From: RYN-133 sp963785425
Lineage (GTDB): Bacteria > Actinomycetota > Actinomycetes > Mycobacteriales > Jatrophihabitantaceae
Reading direction: 5' to 3'
DNA: 64,000 nucleotides
Assembly: GCA_963785425.1 (NCBI GenBank)
Contig: CAWAVG010000001.1
Coordinates: 620,001-684,000, forward strand
In this document: positions 1 to 8,968 of the stretch, piece by piece
How positions within the stretch are numbered: the stretch's first letter is position 1
Layout of the letters: each line of letters begins with the position of its first letter
Program-made: the position numbers and the translations under genes
The notes under the pieces: generated by a model
Seen by the model: the letters and a program-made list of their open reading frames with translations, nothing else
What the model was told of the DNA's origin: nothing
The model's database searches: none

Positions 1-1797
1 GCGCAGCTCGTGCGAGATCGTGCCCACCAGGTCGGTGCGGATGCGGTCGAGCTCTCGCAGCCGAGCGGTCGCTGCACGCTGCTGCTCGAGCGCGTCGAGC
101 AGCGCACGCTCGGACTCCTTGATCGTGTGCACGTCCTGGATCTGCTTGATGACGTGTGACGGCACACCGTCTGCATCGCGCACGACGGCGTAGCTCACGT
201 CGACCCACACCGCGCGTCCGGACGGGCGCATGAACCGTTTGCGCAAGCGACGCGTCGGACCGCTCGCGGTCAGGTCGGGCTGCAGCGCGACGTCCTCGGG
301 ATGGGTGAAATCCGTGACCCGCTGCCCGACCAGCTCGTCCGGGCGCCGGCCCAGGATCGCCGCGAACGCGGTGTTGACCCGGAGGAACTTCTCGTCCGGC
401 CCGTCCTGGACGCTCGTCAGCGCCATCCCGATCGGCGCGCCTTCGAACGCCTCCCGGAAGCTCGCCTCGCTCACGGCCAGCGCCGCATTCACCCGCTGGG
501 TCTCGCGTTGTTGCCGCTGTACTTCGGTCACGTCGCGAGCGAGGCTCAACACGAGCGTCTGCCCGTCCGGACTGCGCACCGGCAGCGCGTTGAACTCGTA
601 GATCCGCCCGTCGACTAGTTCCCACTGCGCCGTGACCGGTTCCGAGCGGGCTCGCTCGTAGAGCTCGAGCGCTCGCGGGCGATCCTCCGCGCCGAAGAAC
701 TCGTCGATGCGCGTGCCGCGCACCGCGGCCGCCTCGGCGCCGACCTTGCGCAGCCAGTGACCGCCGATCGTCACGCACCGCAGGTCGGCGTCGAACAGTC
801 CGACGGTCGTCAGCGGCAGGTGTTCGACGAGCAGCTGGTAGATCTCGCGCTGCCCGGCGAGCGTGCGGATCGTGGCGCGCGAGGCCGTGACGTCGGTGCC
901 GATGCAGACGTAGCCGGTGACGGTGCCGGAGGCATCGCGCATGCACGTCGTCGAGAGCGACACCGTCAGCCGGCGGCCGTCCTTGGTGACGTAGGTCCAG
1001 TCGCGGATCTCGGCCTCGTTGTGCGCAGCCGCGTGCAGCAGCACGGCCGGGCCCGGCGCCACCCCCAGCTCGTTCGCGCGGGCGGCTACCTCTGCCGGGT
1101 CGTGGAACATCAGCGGCGTGTACCTGCCGACGATCTCGTCCGCGCGGTAGCCGAGCAGGCGCTCCGCGCCCTGGTTGAAGTCGGTGACGATCCCGTCGGG
1201 ATCGCACGTCACGATCATGTTGCCGGTCGCCGCCCGCAGAACGGCGTCCAGGCGCAGACTGACGGGCTCGAGGACGCTCACCCGCTCGGCCGACGCGGCG
1301 CTGCGGTGCACGAGGGACGCGATCGTCGGCCCGACCAGCAGCGCGACGGCGCCGGTGAGCAGCGCCCGGCGCAGGTCGTCGGTGCGAATCGCCTCGCCGA
1401 CGAGCAACGGGCCGATCAGCACGGCCGGGAAGGCGGCGCAGGCCGCGACCCAGGTCTGGCCGGTGGTGCCGTAGAAGCCGAGCCAGATCACGGCGATGAC
1501 GCACAGCCCGCCGAATCCGCTGACGTCGTGGGCATCAGCGGCACGCCAGAACGTAGCGACGACAATGAGCGCGAACGGTGCGAACGCCGCCAACGGGGCG
1601 CTGTCGCGCACCCGCGCGACGATCGCGACGACGCAGGCGAGGGCAAACACGGCCAGCGCTGCGAAGGCCCACCAGGGGTGCAGTACCTCACGTGTCGACG
1701 ACGCGAGCGTCAGCTGGACGGCCGCGGCGGCTACGAGCAGCAACGTGTAGGGGTCGCGGGTCACGCGGCCCCACACATCCAGCTTGCCCAGAGCCAC
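1..1797 (-). CDS. PAS-domain sensor histidine kinase (C-terminus outside window)
   Basis: The reading frame is open from a GTG at 1797, preceded by a GGAGG ribosome site, to the window edge (599 codons). The N-terminal ~200 residues are hydrophobic with several predicted membrane helices. Then come about three PAS-like sensor domains, the first beginning near the motif TGNMIVTCDPDG. The last residues before the edge read GTISHELR, the H-box of a histidine kinase, so the phospho-acceptor His is present and the ATPase domain lies outside the window. Inferred role: membrane-associated two-component sensor with multiple PAS inputs. The ligand and cognate regulator cannot be seen. The product could also carry a different output, but the H-box makes a kinase by far the best call. 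Confidence 0.85.
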   Translation of the reverse strand, partial: MALGKLDVWGRVTRDPYTLLLVAAAAVQLTLASSTREVLHPWWAFAALAVFALACVVAIVARVRDSAPLAAFAPFALIVVATFWRAADAHDVSGFGGLCVIAVIWLGFYGTTGQTWVAACAAFPAVLIGPLLVGEAIRTDDLRRALLTGAVALLVGPTIASLVHRSAASAERVSVLEPVSLRLDAVLRAATGNMIVTCDPDGIVTDFNQGAERLLGYRADEIVGRYTPLMFHDPAEVAARANELGVAPGPAVLLHAAAHNEAEIRDWTYVTKDGRRLTVSLSTTCMRDASGTVTGYVCIGTDVTASRATIRTLAGQREIYQLLVEHLPLTTVGLFDADLRCVTIGGHWLRKVGAEAAAVRGTRIDEFFGAEDRPRALELYERARSEPVTAQWELVDGRIYEFNALPVRSPDGQTLVLSLARDVTEVQRQQRETQRVNAALAVSEASFREAFEGAPIGMALTSVQDGPDEKFLRVNTAFAAILGRRPDELVGQRVTDFTHPEDVALQPDLTASGPTRRLRKRFMRPSGRAVWVDVSYAVVRDADGVPSHVIKQIQDVHTIKESERALLDALEQQRAATARLRELDRIRTDLVGTISHELR

Positions 1798-1859
1798 GGC
1801 GGCCCCTCCGATCGGCGACCGGAGGTGTCGCCAAACGAGAAATTTACATGGTCGGGCGC

Positions 1860-3170
1860 CTAAAGCGGAAGATCCTCCAACATTTCGGTGACCAGTGCGG
1901 CGATCGGCGAACGCTCGGAGCGGGTCAGGGTGACGTGCGCGAACAGCGGGTGGCCACGCAGGGCCTCGATGACCGCGGCGACGCCGTCATGGCGTCCGAC
2001 GCGCAGGTTGTCGCGCTGCGCCACGTCGTGGGTGAGGATCACCCGCGAACCGGCCCCGATGCGTGAGAGCACCGTCAGCAACACGTTGCGCTCGAGCGAC
2101 TGGGCCTCGTCGACGATGACGAACGAGTCGTGCAGCGAGCGTCCGCGGATGTGGGTCAGCGGCAACACCTCGAGCATCCCGCGGTCGATGACCTCGTCCA
2201 TCACGTCCGAGGAGACCAGTGCGCCGAGCGTGTCGAACACCGCCTGCGCCCAGGGCGCCATCTTCTCGTTCTCGCTGCCCGGCAGGTAGCCCAGCTCCTG
2301 GCCACCCACTGCGTAGAGCGGACGGAACACCACGACCCGCTTGTGCAGGCGGCGTTCCAGCACCGCCTCGAGGCCCGCGCACAACGCCAGCGCCGACTTG
2401 CCGGTGCCGGCGCGCCCGCCGAGCGAGACGATGCCGATCTCCGGGTCGAGCAGCAGGTCGAGCGCGACGCGTTGCTCGGCCGAGCGCCCGCGCAGCCCGA
2501 ACGCCTCGCGGTCGCCGCGCACCAGCCGCACCTTCTTGTCCGGCGTGACGCGTGCCAGCGCCGAACCGCGGGGCGAATGCAGCACCAAGCCGGTGTGGCA
2601 CGCCTGGGCGGAGACGTCGGCGAAGTCCGGCTCGTCGGCAAGCTCGAGCGGCTCGCCGCCGTAGAGCAGGTCGACGGTCCCGGCCGACACGTCGAGCTCG
2701 CACATCCCGGTGTATCCGGTCGAGTCGGCGACGGGGTGCATGCGGTACTCATCGGCAGGCAGGCCGACCGAGGCCGCCTTCACCCGAAGCGGCATGTCCT
2801 TGGTGACCAGCGTGACGTCCCGTCCGTCGGCGGCCAGGTTCAGGGCCACCGCGAGGATGCGCGAGTCGTTGCTGTCGACCCGGAACCCGGCCGGCAGCGT
2901 GGACAGATCGGAGTGGTTCAGCTCGACGTGCAGGGTGCCGCCGTCCTCGCCGATCGCCACCGGGGCGTCGAGACGCCCGTAGGTGATACGCAGCTCGTCG
3001 AGCACGCGCAGCGTCTGCCGGGCGAACCAGCCGAGCTCGGGATGGTGGCGCTTGCCCTCCAACTCGCTGATCACGACCAGCGGCAGGATCACCTCGTGCT
3101 CCCCGAAGCGCCCCAGCGCTCCGGGATCCGACAAGAGGACCGAAGTGTCCAGGACGAAGCTACGGGTCAC
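1860..3170 (-). CDS. phoH2: PhoH2 family PIN-domain/ATPase protein
   Basis: The 436-residue product combines an N-terminal PIN ribonuclease-type domain (residues 1-135, with D8 in FVLDTS and the acidic NDSR near 101-104) with a C-terminal PhoH ATPase. Walker A is GRAGTGKS at 252-259 and Walker B is VIVDEAQ at 351-357. This two-domain layout is the PhoH2 family, described in mycobacteria as an ATP-dependent RNA helicase/RNase, sometimes in an antitoxin-toxin-like arrangement. The start is a GTG with GGAGA just upstream. No small phoAT-like antitoxin gene was recognised upstream, so it looks like the stand-alone form. It lies in the same orientation as uppS, mca and metB, as in Mycobacterium. 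Confidence 0.93.
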   Translation of the reverse strand: MTRSFVLDTSVLLSDPGALGRFGEHEVILPLVVISELEGKRHHPELGWFARQTLRVLDELRITYGRLDAPVAIGEDGGTLHVELNHSDLSTLPAGFRVDSNDSRILAVALNLAADGRDVTLVTKDMPLRVKAASVGLPADEYRMHPVADSTGYTGMCELDVSAGTVDLLYGGEPLELADEPDFADVSAQACHTGLVLHSPRGSALARVTPDKKVRLVRGDREAFGLRGRSAEQRVALDLLLDPEIGIVSLGGRAGTGKSALALCAGLEAVLERRLHKRVVVFRPLYAVGGQELGYLPGSENEKMAPWAQAVFDTLGALVSSDVMDEVIDRGMLEVLPLTHIRGRSLHDSFVIVDEAQSLERNVLLTVLSRIGAGSRVILTHDVAQRDNLRVGRHDGVAAVIEALRGHPLFAHVTLTRSERSPIAALVTEMLEDLPL

Positions 3171-3315
3171 AAAGTCTCCAGCAGGGCATCGGGCGTGCCG
3201 TGACCGCTCGGGGAAACCGGTGAGCCGGTCCGGCCCGCAGGTGGATGTGCCGTCGTGAACGCTACGGCCGCGATCGGATCACCCCGCGACGGCGCGCCGA
3301 CGTTTCATCTGGTGG

Positions 3316-4104
3316 TCATGTTTCGACGGGCCGGGACGCATCGGCGCCCCATTGCGACCAGGAGCCGGGGTAGAGGGCGATGTCGCGCTCGCCGGCGACG
3401 TGCAGCGCCAGCAGGTCGTGGCAGGCGGTGACGCCCGAGCCGCAGTAGGCGACGAAGGGGCCGCTCCCGTAGCTCGCCCGCAGCTCCGCCGGCGACCGGA
3501 ACCGCCCGTCCGCGGCGAGGTTGTCCTGCCAGGGAGCGCTGCGTGCACCGGGAATGTGCCCGGGCCGTGGGTCGACCGCGGGGTCGCCGTGGGCGTAGCG
3601 CGCGGCGGTGCGGGCGTCGAGCACGGTGGCGCCGCCCGCGGCCACCTCATCGGCGGTGCGGAACCGGTCGCGCGGCCACGGCGCCGGCTCGCGGGCGACG
3701 GGAGCCGGGGCCGGCACCTGTGCCGTCAGCTCGCCCGGCCACGCGGCGAGACCGCCGTCGAGCACTGCGACGGGCTCGTCCAGCACGTGCAGCAGCCACC
3801 AGAGCCGAGCCGCGACGGACCCCCCGGCGTCGTCGTAGGCCACCACCGGGGTACCGCGGGCGATCCCGGCCCGTCCCAGCGCCGCCGCGAACCGCTCGGG
3901 AGCCGGCAACGGGTGCCGTCCTGCCGCGGGGTCGGCCGGGTCCGACAGTTCGGTGTCGACGTCGACGTGAACGGCACCGGGGATGTGCCCTGCCTCGTAC
4001 TCGGCGCGGCCCGAGCGGGTCTTGTCGAGGTACCAGCGCACGTCCACGACCCGGACGTCGGCGAGATGGGCGGCAAGCCACTCGCCGCTGACCAGGTCGC
4101 GCAC
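3316..4104 (-). CDS. Rhodanese-family sulfurtransferase (SseA type)
   Basis: The protein has two rhodanese repeats. The N-terminal one begins VVDVRWYLD and the C-terminal one VLDARTAARY. The active-site loop is CGSGVT, close to the CG[S/T]GVT loop of 3-mercaptopyruvate sulfurtransferases rather than the CRKGVT of thiosulfate types. It should transfer a sulfane sulfur from a thiol donor to an acceptor. I place the start at GTG 4104, which overlaps the upstream uppS stop (TAGTG). An ATG 78 bases further upstream would lie inside uppS and add residues unlike the family. The resulting 262 residues is shorter than average but contains both domains. It is probably translationally coupled to uppS. 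Confidence 0.88.
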   Translation of the reverse strand: MRDLVSGEWLAAHLADVRVVDVRWYLDKTRSGRAEYEAGHIPGAVHVDVDTELSDPADPAAGRHPLPAPERFAAALGRAGIARGTPVVAYDDAGGSVAARLWWLLHVLDEPVAVLDGGLAAWPGELTAQVPAPAPVAREPAPWPRDRFRTADEVAAGGATVLDARTAARYAHGDPAVDPRPGHIPGARSAPWQDNLAADGRFRSPAELRASYGSGPFVAYCGSGVTACHDLLALHVAGERDIALYPGSWSQWGADASRPVET

Positions 4105-4871
4105 TACTTCCCGTACCGCCGTTGCCGCATGCCGTAGTCGCGCAGGGCGCGCAGGAAGTCGACCTTGCGGAAATCGGGCCACAGCGCGTCGCAGAAGTAG
4201 AACTCCGAATGCGCTGACTGCCAGAGCAGGAAGCCGGACAGCCGCTGCTCGCCGGAGGTGCGGATCACCAGGTCGGGGTCGGGCTGGCCTTTGGTGTACA
4301 GGTGCTCGGCGATGTGGTCGACGTCGATCACCTCGGCCAGTTCCTCGATGGATGTCCCGGCGGCGGCGTGCTCCTGCAGCAACGAGCGCACGGCATCGGC
4401 GATCTCGCGGCGCCCGCCGTAGCCGACCGCGATGTTGACCGTCATTCCGTCACGATGAGCGGTGCGTTCCTGCGCGGCCTTGAGGGCGTTGGCGGTCTCG
4501 TCCGGGAGCAGGTCGAGCGAGCCCATCGCGTGCAGTCGCCAGGGCGTGCCGTCGGCGGAGAGTTCCTCCGCGACGCCGGCGATGATGCGCAGCAGCGGCT
4601 CGAGCTCGGTCGCCGGGCGGTGCAGGTTGTCAGTCGAGAGCAACCAGATGGTGACGTGCTCGACGCCGGCCTCGCGACACCAGGTGAGCAGGTTGGCGAT
4701 GTGGCGCGCGCCGGCGAGATGGCCCTCGCTGACGTCCTCGAATCCCGCGGCCCGCGCCCACCGGCGATTGCCGTCGATCATGATGGCGACGTGGCGCGGG
4801 CTCGGCAGGCTGCTGAGCGCGGCTCGCAGCCGGCGCTCGTAGACCGTGTAGACCGCCTGCCGAACACCCAC
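4104..4871 (-). CDS. uppS: cis-prenyltransferase, short-chain (Z)-isoprenyl diphosphate synthase
   Basis: This is a cis-isoprenyl diphosphate synthase that condenses isopentenyl diphosphate onto an allylic diphosphate. The catalytic Asp motif DGNRRWAR is at about residues 33-40, followed by WLLSTDNL, VGYGGRRE and the IPP-binding RTSGEQRLSGFLLWQ. It closely resembles M. tuberculosis Rv1086, a Z,E-farnesyl diphosphate synthase feeding decaprenyl phosphate synthesis, more than the long-chain UppS Rv2361c. The N-terminal pattern VYERRLRAAL supports this. GTG 4871 gives 255 residues, the family norm; the open frame extends further upstream but shows no family similarity there. It is divergent from trhA with a 63-base gap that must hold both promoters. 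Confidence 0.9.
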   Translation of the reverse strand: MGVRQAVYTVYERRLRAALSSLPSPRHVAIMIDGNRRWARAAGFEDVSEGHLAGARHIANLLTWCREAGVEHVTIWLLSTDNLHRPATELEPLLRIIAGVAEELSADGTPWRLHAMGSLDLLPDETANALKAAQERTAHRDGMTVNIAVGYGGRREIADAVRSLLQEHAAAGTSIEELAEVIDVDHIAEHLYTKGQPDPDLVIRTSGEQRLSGFLLWQSAHSEFYFCDALWPDFRKVDFLRALRDYGMRQRRYGK

Positions 4872-4934
4872 GTCTCGACCATAGCGCCGAGACACCACGC
4901 TGCGGCCTACCTGGTGCTGCCCTAGCCTGAACCC

Positions 4935-5627
4935 ATGGCGATTCACGAGCCGGGTTCGACCCACTCGTCGATCACCACCGTCGTCGCCGAACTCAAGCCC
5001 AGGCTGCGCGGCTTCCTGCACACCTATGCCGCGGCCACCTCCATTGTCAGCGGAGTCGTGCTGGTTTTCGTGACGGCCGCGCTGCGCGGTGGGTCGGCCG
5101 CCGCGACGACGGCGATCTACTCGGCCACCGTGACGCTGCTGTTCGGCACATCCGCGCTGTACCACCGGCGCACGTGGTCACCGCGGGCACACCGACTCAT
5201 GAAGCGGCTCGACCACTCGATGATCTTCGTGTTCATCGCCGGCACCTACACGCCGATCGCGGCGTTGATCCTGCCGCGGTCGGCGGCGATCGCGGTGCTG
5301 GTGACGGTGTGGACGGGTGCCCTGGTCGGGGTCGCGCTCCAGACCGCGTGGCCGCACTCGCCGCGGTGGCTGTCGGTGCCGTGCTACATCGCGCTCGGCT
5401 GGGTCGCGGTGTTCGTCCTGCCCGACCTGCTGCACAACGCCGGCGTCGCCCCCCTCGTGCTGATCCTGCTGGGTGGGGCGATCTACACCGTGGGCGGCGT
5501 GGTCTACGGACTCAAACGGCCCAACCCGATTCCCGGGGTCTTCGGCTTCCACGAGGTGTTCCACGCCTGCACCCTGGTCGCCGCGGTGTGCCACTACGTC
5601 GCGATCTGGCTCGCGGTCTTCAGCTAG
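4935..5627 (+). CDS. trhA: Hemolysin III / PAQR-family membrane protein
   Basis: The 230-residue product has seven predicted membrane helices and the PAQR hallmark residues: the first region STVTLLFGTSALYH-like (ATVTLLFGTSALYHRR), then the helix HSMIFVFIAGTYTP, and a final GFHEVFHACTLVAAVCHY with conserved His ligands, probably a metal site. Bacterial TrhA/YqfA proteins affect membrane energetics and lipid homeostasis; haemolysis is a historical label. It is transcribed away from uppS. The trhA-uppS divergent pair also exists in Mycobacterium (Rv1085c/Rv1086), which supports the call. Confidence 0.92.
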   Translation: MAIHEPGSTHSSITTVVAELKPRLRGFLHTYAAATSIVSGVVLVFVTAALRGGSAAATTAIYSATVTLLFGTSALYHRRTWSPRAHRLMKRLDHSMIFVFIAGTYTPIAALILPRSAAIAVLVTVWTGALVGVALQTAWPHSPRWLSVPCYIALGWVAVFVLPDLLHNAGVAPLVLILLGGAIYTVGGVVYGLKRPNPIPGVFGFHEVFHACTLVAAVCHYVAIWLAVFS

Positions 5628-5688
5628 CGCGCTCGACCCTTGTTCTCAGCTCGGGGAATACCTCTGCTTGCCGTATCGTTAGTTGCAG

Positions 5689-5704
5689 TGTAATCATGTA
5701 ATCA
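5689..5704. promoter_or_regulatory. Tandem TGTAATCA octamers, candidate operator
   Basis: Two perfect head-to-tail copies of TGTAATCA lie 25 bases upstream of the ATG at 5729. They form an AT-rich island in otherwise GC-rich DNA. Tandem direct repeats are the typical operator style of ribbon-helix-helix repressors, and the downstream gene has a possible C-terminal domain of this kind, so autoregulation is a reasonable inference. The site could also overlap a -10 element. Confidence 0.45.
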
Positions 5705-5728
5705 CAGCCTGACTGTAAGGAGTTCAAC

Positions 5729-6394
5729 ATGAACAGGGCAACTGATACAAGTGGCGCCGAACGGCGCTTCCGCCGGGGTGGCCCGCACGGCCACCACCGC
5801 GGACACGGCGGTCCGGGTGGACCGCGCGGGCGCGGCTGGGGCCGCCCCGGGGGCTGGCAGCAGGCCGACCTGCCGCCGGCCGACGACGCCGCCGAGTGGT
5901 TCGGCGGCCGGCTTCCGAGCGAGTGGTACGTGGGCACGCCGAGCGTGACCGTCGATCGCGAGGAAATCATCGTCATCGGCGAACTGCCGCCGGTGAAGGA
6001 CGGCGAGTCCGCGGGCGAATCCACTGGCGGCGCCGCTGGCGGCGCCGCGGCGGAGGGCCGCATTCAGCGCTTCCGCGAGGACAGTCGCGACGTACGGATG
6101 ACGATCGCCGACGAGGCCGAGTCCCGCTACGGGCGCAAGGTCGCTTGGGGCGCGTCCATCGGCGAGACGCGGGTGCTGTTCACCCACCTCGCCGTGCCGG
6201 TCATGACCCGGCTGCGCCAGGACGAGCGCCGCGTGCTCGACACGCTCGTCGACGCCGGCGTGGCCCGGTCGCGCTCCGAGGCACTGTCGTGGTGCGTGAC
6301 CCTCGTCGGTGAGCACACCGACGAGTGGCTCGCGGGCCTGCGCGACGCGATGTCCGAGGTGGACAAGCTGCGTGCCGAGGGCCCGAACCTCTGA
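5729..6394 (+). CDS. Gly/His/Arg-rich protein with possible ribbon-helix-helix C-terminus
   Basis: Not recognised as a characterised family. The first ~45 residues are extremely Gly/Arg/His-rich (GGPHGHHRGHGGPGGPRGRG) and low complexity. A central region (EWYVGTPSVTVDREEIIVIG) is followed by a short Ala/Gly/Ser linker and a helical stretch. The last ~70 residues, with TRLRQDERRVLDTLVDAGV followed by RSRSEALSWCV, resemble the beta-helix-helix pattern of ribbon-helix-helix DNA-binding domains. The ATG has a strong AAGGAG site. The tandem octamers just upstream fit an autoregulated DNA-binding protein. Alternatively it is a stress or nucleoid-associated protein; the glycine-rich tail may bind metal or nucleic acid. 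Confidence 0.7.
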   Translation: MNRATDTSGAERRFRRGGPHGHHRGHGGPGGPRGRGWGRPGGWQQADLPPADDAAEWFGGRLPSEWYVGTPSVTVDREEIIVIGELPPVKDGESAGESTGGAAGGAAAEGRIQRFREDSRDVRMTIADEAESRYGRKVAWGASIGETRVLFTHLAVPVMTRLRQDERRVLDTLVDAGVARSRSEALSWCVTLVGEHTDEWLAGLRDAMSEVDKLRAEGPNL

Positions 6395-6403
6395 CCCGAG
6401 GGG

Positions 6404-8380
6404 TCAGCCCGACCGCAGCACGGCAGCGAGCCGATCGCCGGTCGTGACCGGAAGGTCACAGACCATGCCGCGGCAGACGTAGGCCGCCGGGCCGCCGTCG
6501 ACGAGCGGGCGACCGGTCAGCAGGGCTTGGCCCCGCTGATCGGGATCGCCTGACACGACGACGGCGCCCGGCGGCCGCCGCATCCAGGCGACCGCTTCGA
6601 GGTTCCTGTCGTGACCGACGAGCGCGATCTGCACCGGGCCGTCGACCAGGGCCTGCGCTGCGGCGAGCGCCCAGCCGAAGAAGCGTGGTTGGGCCACGCC
6701 CGCGCCGGTGACCACCCGCAACGCCTGCTCGGCGGCGGCGCGGTGTGTCATCGAGCCGGTCAGCGCCGAGTACGTGAGCAGCGCAGCGGCCATGGCGCTC
6801 GATCCGGACGGCGCCGCGTTGTCGCTCGGATCGCGCGGTCGCCGCACCAGCACTTCGGCATCGTCGCCGGTGTCGAAGAATCCACCGCTTCCGTCGGCGA
6901 ATCGTGCCAGCGCGACGTCGAGCAGTTCGCCTGCCGCGTCGAGGTAGCGCAACTCGCCGGTCGCCTGGTGAAGCGCGAGCAGTCCCTCGGCCAGGTCGCC
7001 GTAGTCCTCGGCCACACCGAGCGCATCGCCGACGGCGCCGCCGCGCGAGGTGCGGCGCAACCGGCCGTCGACGACGTGCGTGCTCAGCAGCTGGTCGGCG
7101 CACGCCACCGCAGCGTCGAGGTACGTGCGGTCGAGGGAGACGCCGGCCTCCGCGAGAGCGGCGATCGCGAGCCCGTTCCAGGCGGTCACGATCTTGTCGT
7201 CGCGCGCGGGCTGGGGACGCCCGTTGCGCACCTCCAACAGGACGGAACGGATACGCGCGTACTGCTCGCGATCGTCAGGATCCCTGAGCAATTGCAACGT
7301 GGACGCACCGTGCTCGAACGTGCCGGCCTCCGTGACCTCGAACAGACGCACTGCGTCGTCGGCCTCCGAGCCGAGCACCTCGGCCAGCTGTTGCGGCGTC
7401 CACACGTAGGTCAGGCCCTCGACCCCCTCGGTGTCGGCGTCCAGGGCCGACGCGAAGACGCCGCCGGCAGTACCGAGGTCACGCAGCAGGAAGTTGCCTG
7501 TCTCCCGGACGACTCGCTCGGCGAGTGGGTCCGCGGTCAGTCGCCACCAGTGCAGATACACGCGCAGCAACAGCGCGTTGTCGTAGAGCATCTTCTCGAA
7601 GTGGGGCACGACCCACTGGTCGTCGACCGCGTAGCGCGCGAACCCGCCGGCCAGCTGGTCGTAGATGCCGCCGCGTGCCATCGCCCGGAGCGTGCGGTCG
7701 GCCATGGCGAGCGCGGATCGGTCGCCGGTGCGTTCGTGATGACGCAGGAGGAACTCGAGCACCATCGACGGCGGGAACTTCGGCGCACGACCGAACCCTC
7801 CGTTATCTGCGTCGAACTGCTGTGCGAGGCGGGCGAGTGCCTCGTCGAGGTGTGCGGCGGTGGGGAGCGACTCGCCCGCGAGCGTGCCGGAGTTCGCTTG
7901 GGAAAGCGCGTCGCCGATGCGTTGCCCTGCGGCGAGCACCTCGTCGCGGTTGTCACGCCAGGCCTCACCCACTGCGGTGAGCAGCCGCACGAACTGCTCG
8001 CGCGGGAAGAAGGTGCCGGCGTAGAACGGCTTCCCGTCAGGAGTCAGCAGGCACGTCATCGGCCACCCGCCGTGCCCGGTGAGCGCCGTCGTCGCGTCCA
8101 TGTAGACCGCGTCGATGTCAGGGCGTTCCTCGCGGTCGACCTTCACGTTCACGAAGCCGGCGTTCATGACAGCGGCGACGTCATCGCGCTCGAAGGAGTC
8201 GTGCGCCATGACATGGCACCAGTGGCACGCCGAGTAGCCGACGCTGAGCAGCACCGGTACGTCGCGGCGGTGGGCCTCGGCGAAGGCCTCGTCGCACCAT
8301 GGCCACCAGTCGACCGGATTGGTCGCGTGCTGCTGCAGATACGGACTGATCGAACTGCTGAGACGGTTCACCACGACCAT
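6404..8380 (-). CDS. YyaL/SSP411-family thioredoxin-domain protein (DUF255)
   Basis: The protein starts with a thioredoxin-like DUF255 domain: NPVDWWPWCDEAF, then VGYSACHWCHVMAHDSF with the CxxC-type CHWC, then VDREERPDID and GGWPMTCLLTPDGKPF. A long (alpha/alpha)-barrel resembling N-acylglucosamine epimerase/six-hairpin glycosidases follows (PHFEKMLYDNALL, DDKIVTAWNGLAI). This matches YyaL/spermatogenesis-associated protein 20, whose biochemical role is unclear. I choose ATG 8380, giving 658 residues, because a 9-residue upstream extension has no family similarity. In Mycobacterium the homologue Rv1084 sits next to mca; here the two are more than 31 kb apart. Confidence 0.92.
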   Translation of the reverse strand: MVVVNRLSSSISPYLQQHATNPVDWWPWCDEAFAEAHRRDVPVLLSVGYSACHWCHVMAHDSFERDDVAAVMNAGFVNVKVDREERPDIDAVYMDATTALTGHGGWPMTCLLTPDGKPFYAGTFFPREQFVRLLTAVGEAWRDNRDEVLAAGQRIGDALSQANSGTLAGESLPTAAHLDEALARLAQQFDADNGGFGRAPKFPPSMVLEFLLRHHERTGDRSALAMADRTLRAMARGGIYDQLAGGFARYAVDDQWVVPHFEKMLYDNALLLRVYLHWWRLTADPLAERVVRETGNFLLRDLGTAGGVFASALDADTEGVEGLTYVWTPQQLAEVLGSEADDAVRLFEVTEAGTFEHGASTLQLLRDPDDREQYARIRSVLLEVRNGRPQPARDDKIVTAWNGLAIAALAEAGVSLDRTYLDAAVACADQLLSTHVVDGRLRRTSRGGAVGDALGVAEDYGDLAEGLLALHQATGELRYLDAAGELLDVALARFADGSGGFFDTGDDAEVLVRRPRDPSDNAAPSGSSAMAAALLTYSALTGSMTHRAAAEQALRVVTGAGVAQPRFFGWALAAAQALVDGPVQIALVGHDRNLEAVAWMRRPPGAVVVSGDPDQRGQALLTGRPLVDGGPAAYVCRGMVCDLPVTTGDRLAAVLRSG

Positions 8381-8440
8381 GGTTGCAGCCCGGCGCCGGC
8401 TACGCACCGCCGCGTGTTGCCGGCTCGCTTAAACAGAGAA

Positions 8441-8470
8441 GTGCTCGGCGCGCTTTCGCGCGCCGAGCAC
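8441..8470 (-). terminator. Intrinsic terminator after the cold shock gene
   Basis: A perfect 13-bp stem (GTGCTCGGCGCGC pairing with GCGCGCCGAGCAC) with a 4-base loop lies 21 bases beyond the cold shock stop codon. Read on the minus strand it is followed by the T-rich TTCTCTGTTT. This has all parts of a rho-independent terminator and isolates cspA from yyaL. Confidence 0.85.
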
Positions 8471-8490
8471 TCAGACTCTGCGAACTCGGT

Positions 8491-8694
8491 TCAGAGGGCG
8501 CGGACGTTCTCGGCCTGCGGGCCCTTCTGGCCGGCGACGATGTCGAACTCGACCCGCTGGTTGTCATCGAGGGTCTTGTAACCGTCGCTGAGCAGGTTCG
8601 AGTAGTGGACGAAGACGTCCTTCGTGCCGTCGTCGGGAGCGATGAAGCCGAAGCCCTTTTCGCTGTTGAACCATTTCACTGTTCCCTGTGCCAT
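8491..8694 (-). CDS. cspA: Cold shock protein, CspA family
   Basis: The 67-residue product is one cold-shock domain with both RNA-binding motifs: GTVKWFNSEKGFGFI (RNP1) and KDVFVHYSNL (RNP2). It should bind single-stranded RNA/DNA as an RNA chaperone in the cytoplasm. ATG 8694 gives the standard family length; the frame is open further upstream but those residues are not conserved. The 274-base stretch up to 8968 has no gene and probably holds the promoter and the long 5' leader usual for this family. Transcription ends at the hairpin at 8441-8470, so the gene is monocistronic. Confidence 0.96.
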   Translation of the reverse strand: MAQGTVKWFNSEKGFGFIAPDDGTKDVFVHYSNLLSDGYKTLDDNQRVEFDIVAGQKGPQAENVRAL

Positions 8695-8968
8695 GTTGGC
8701 TGTCCTCTCGAGAGGGATCTGTCCGGGCTGCACCGTGTGTGCAGACCGGGGTCGTGACGTGTGACGCCGGACCGATCCGAGATACGGAGAAGGACACGTT
8801 TCGTCGCGCGCTTGCAAGAATCCTGCGCCTCGCGACGTGAAGGACCAATGCCTAACCGCTGACCACGCTAGCACCCCTGCCCCGTGGCAGCCGCATTCCC
8901 AACCCCTCGGCGCAGAAGAGCGGGAGCGGGATCACATGGTGTGCGCCGCGATACCGGGCAATCGCGCG

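Noticed and set aside
757..1863. Long plus-strand open frame over the sensor kinase
   Set aside because: It is antisense to a frame with clear PAS and HELR motifs, and its Arg/Gln/Asp-rich composition is typical of GC-rich shadow frames.
6611..8581. 656-codon plus-strand frame
   Set aside because: Antisense shadow of the YyaL gene; no recognisable domain and no ribosome site.
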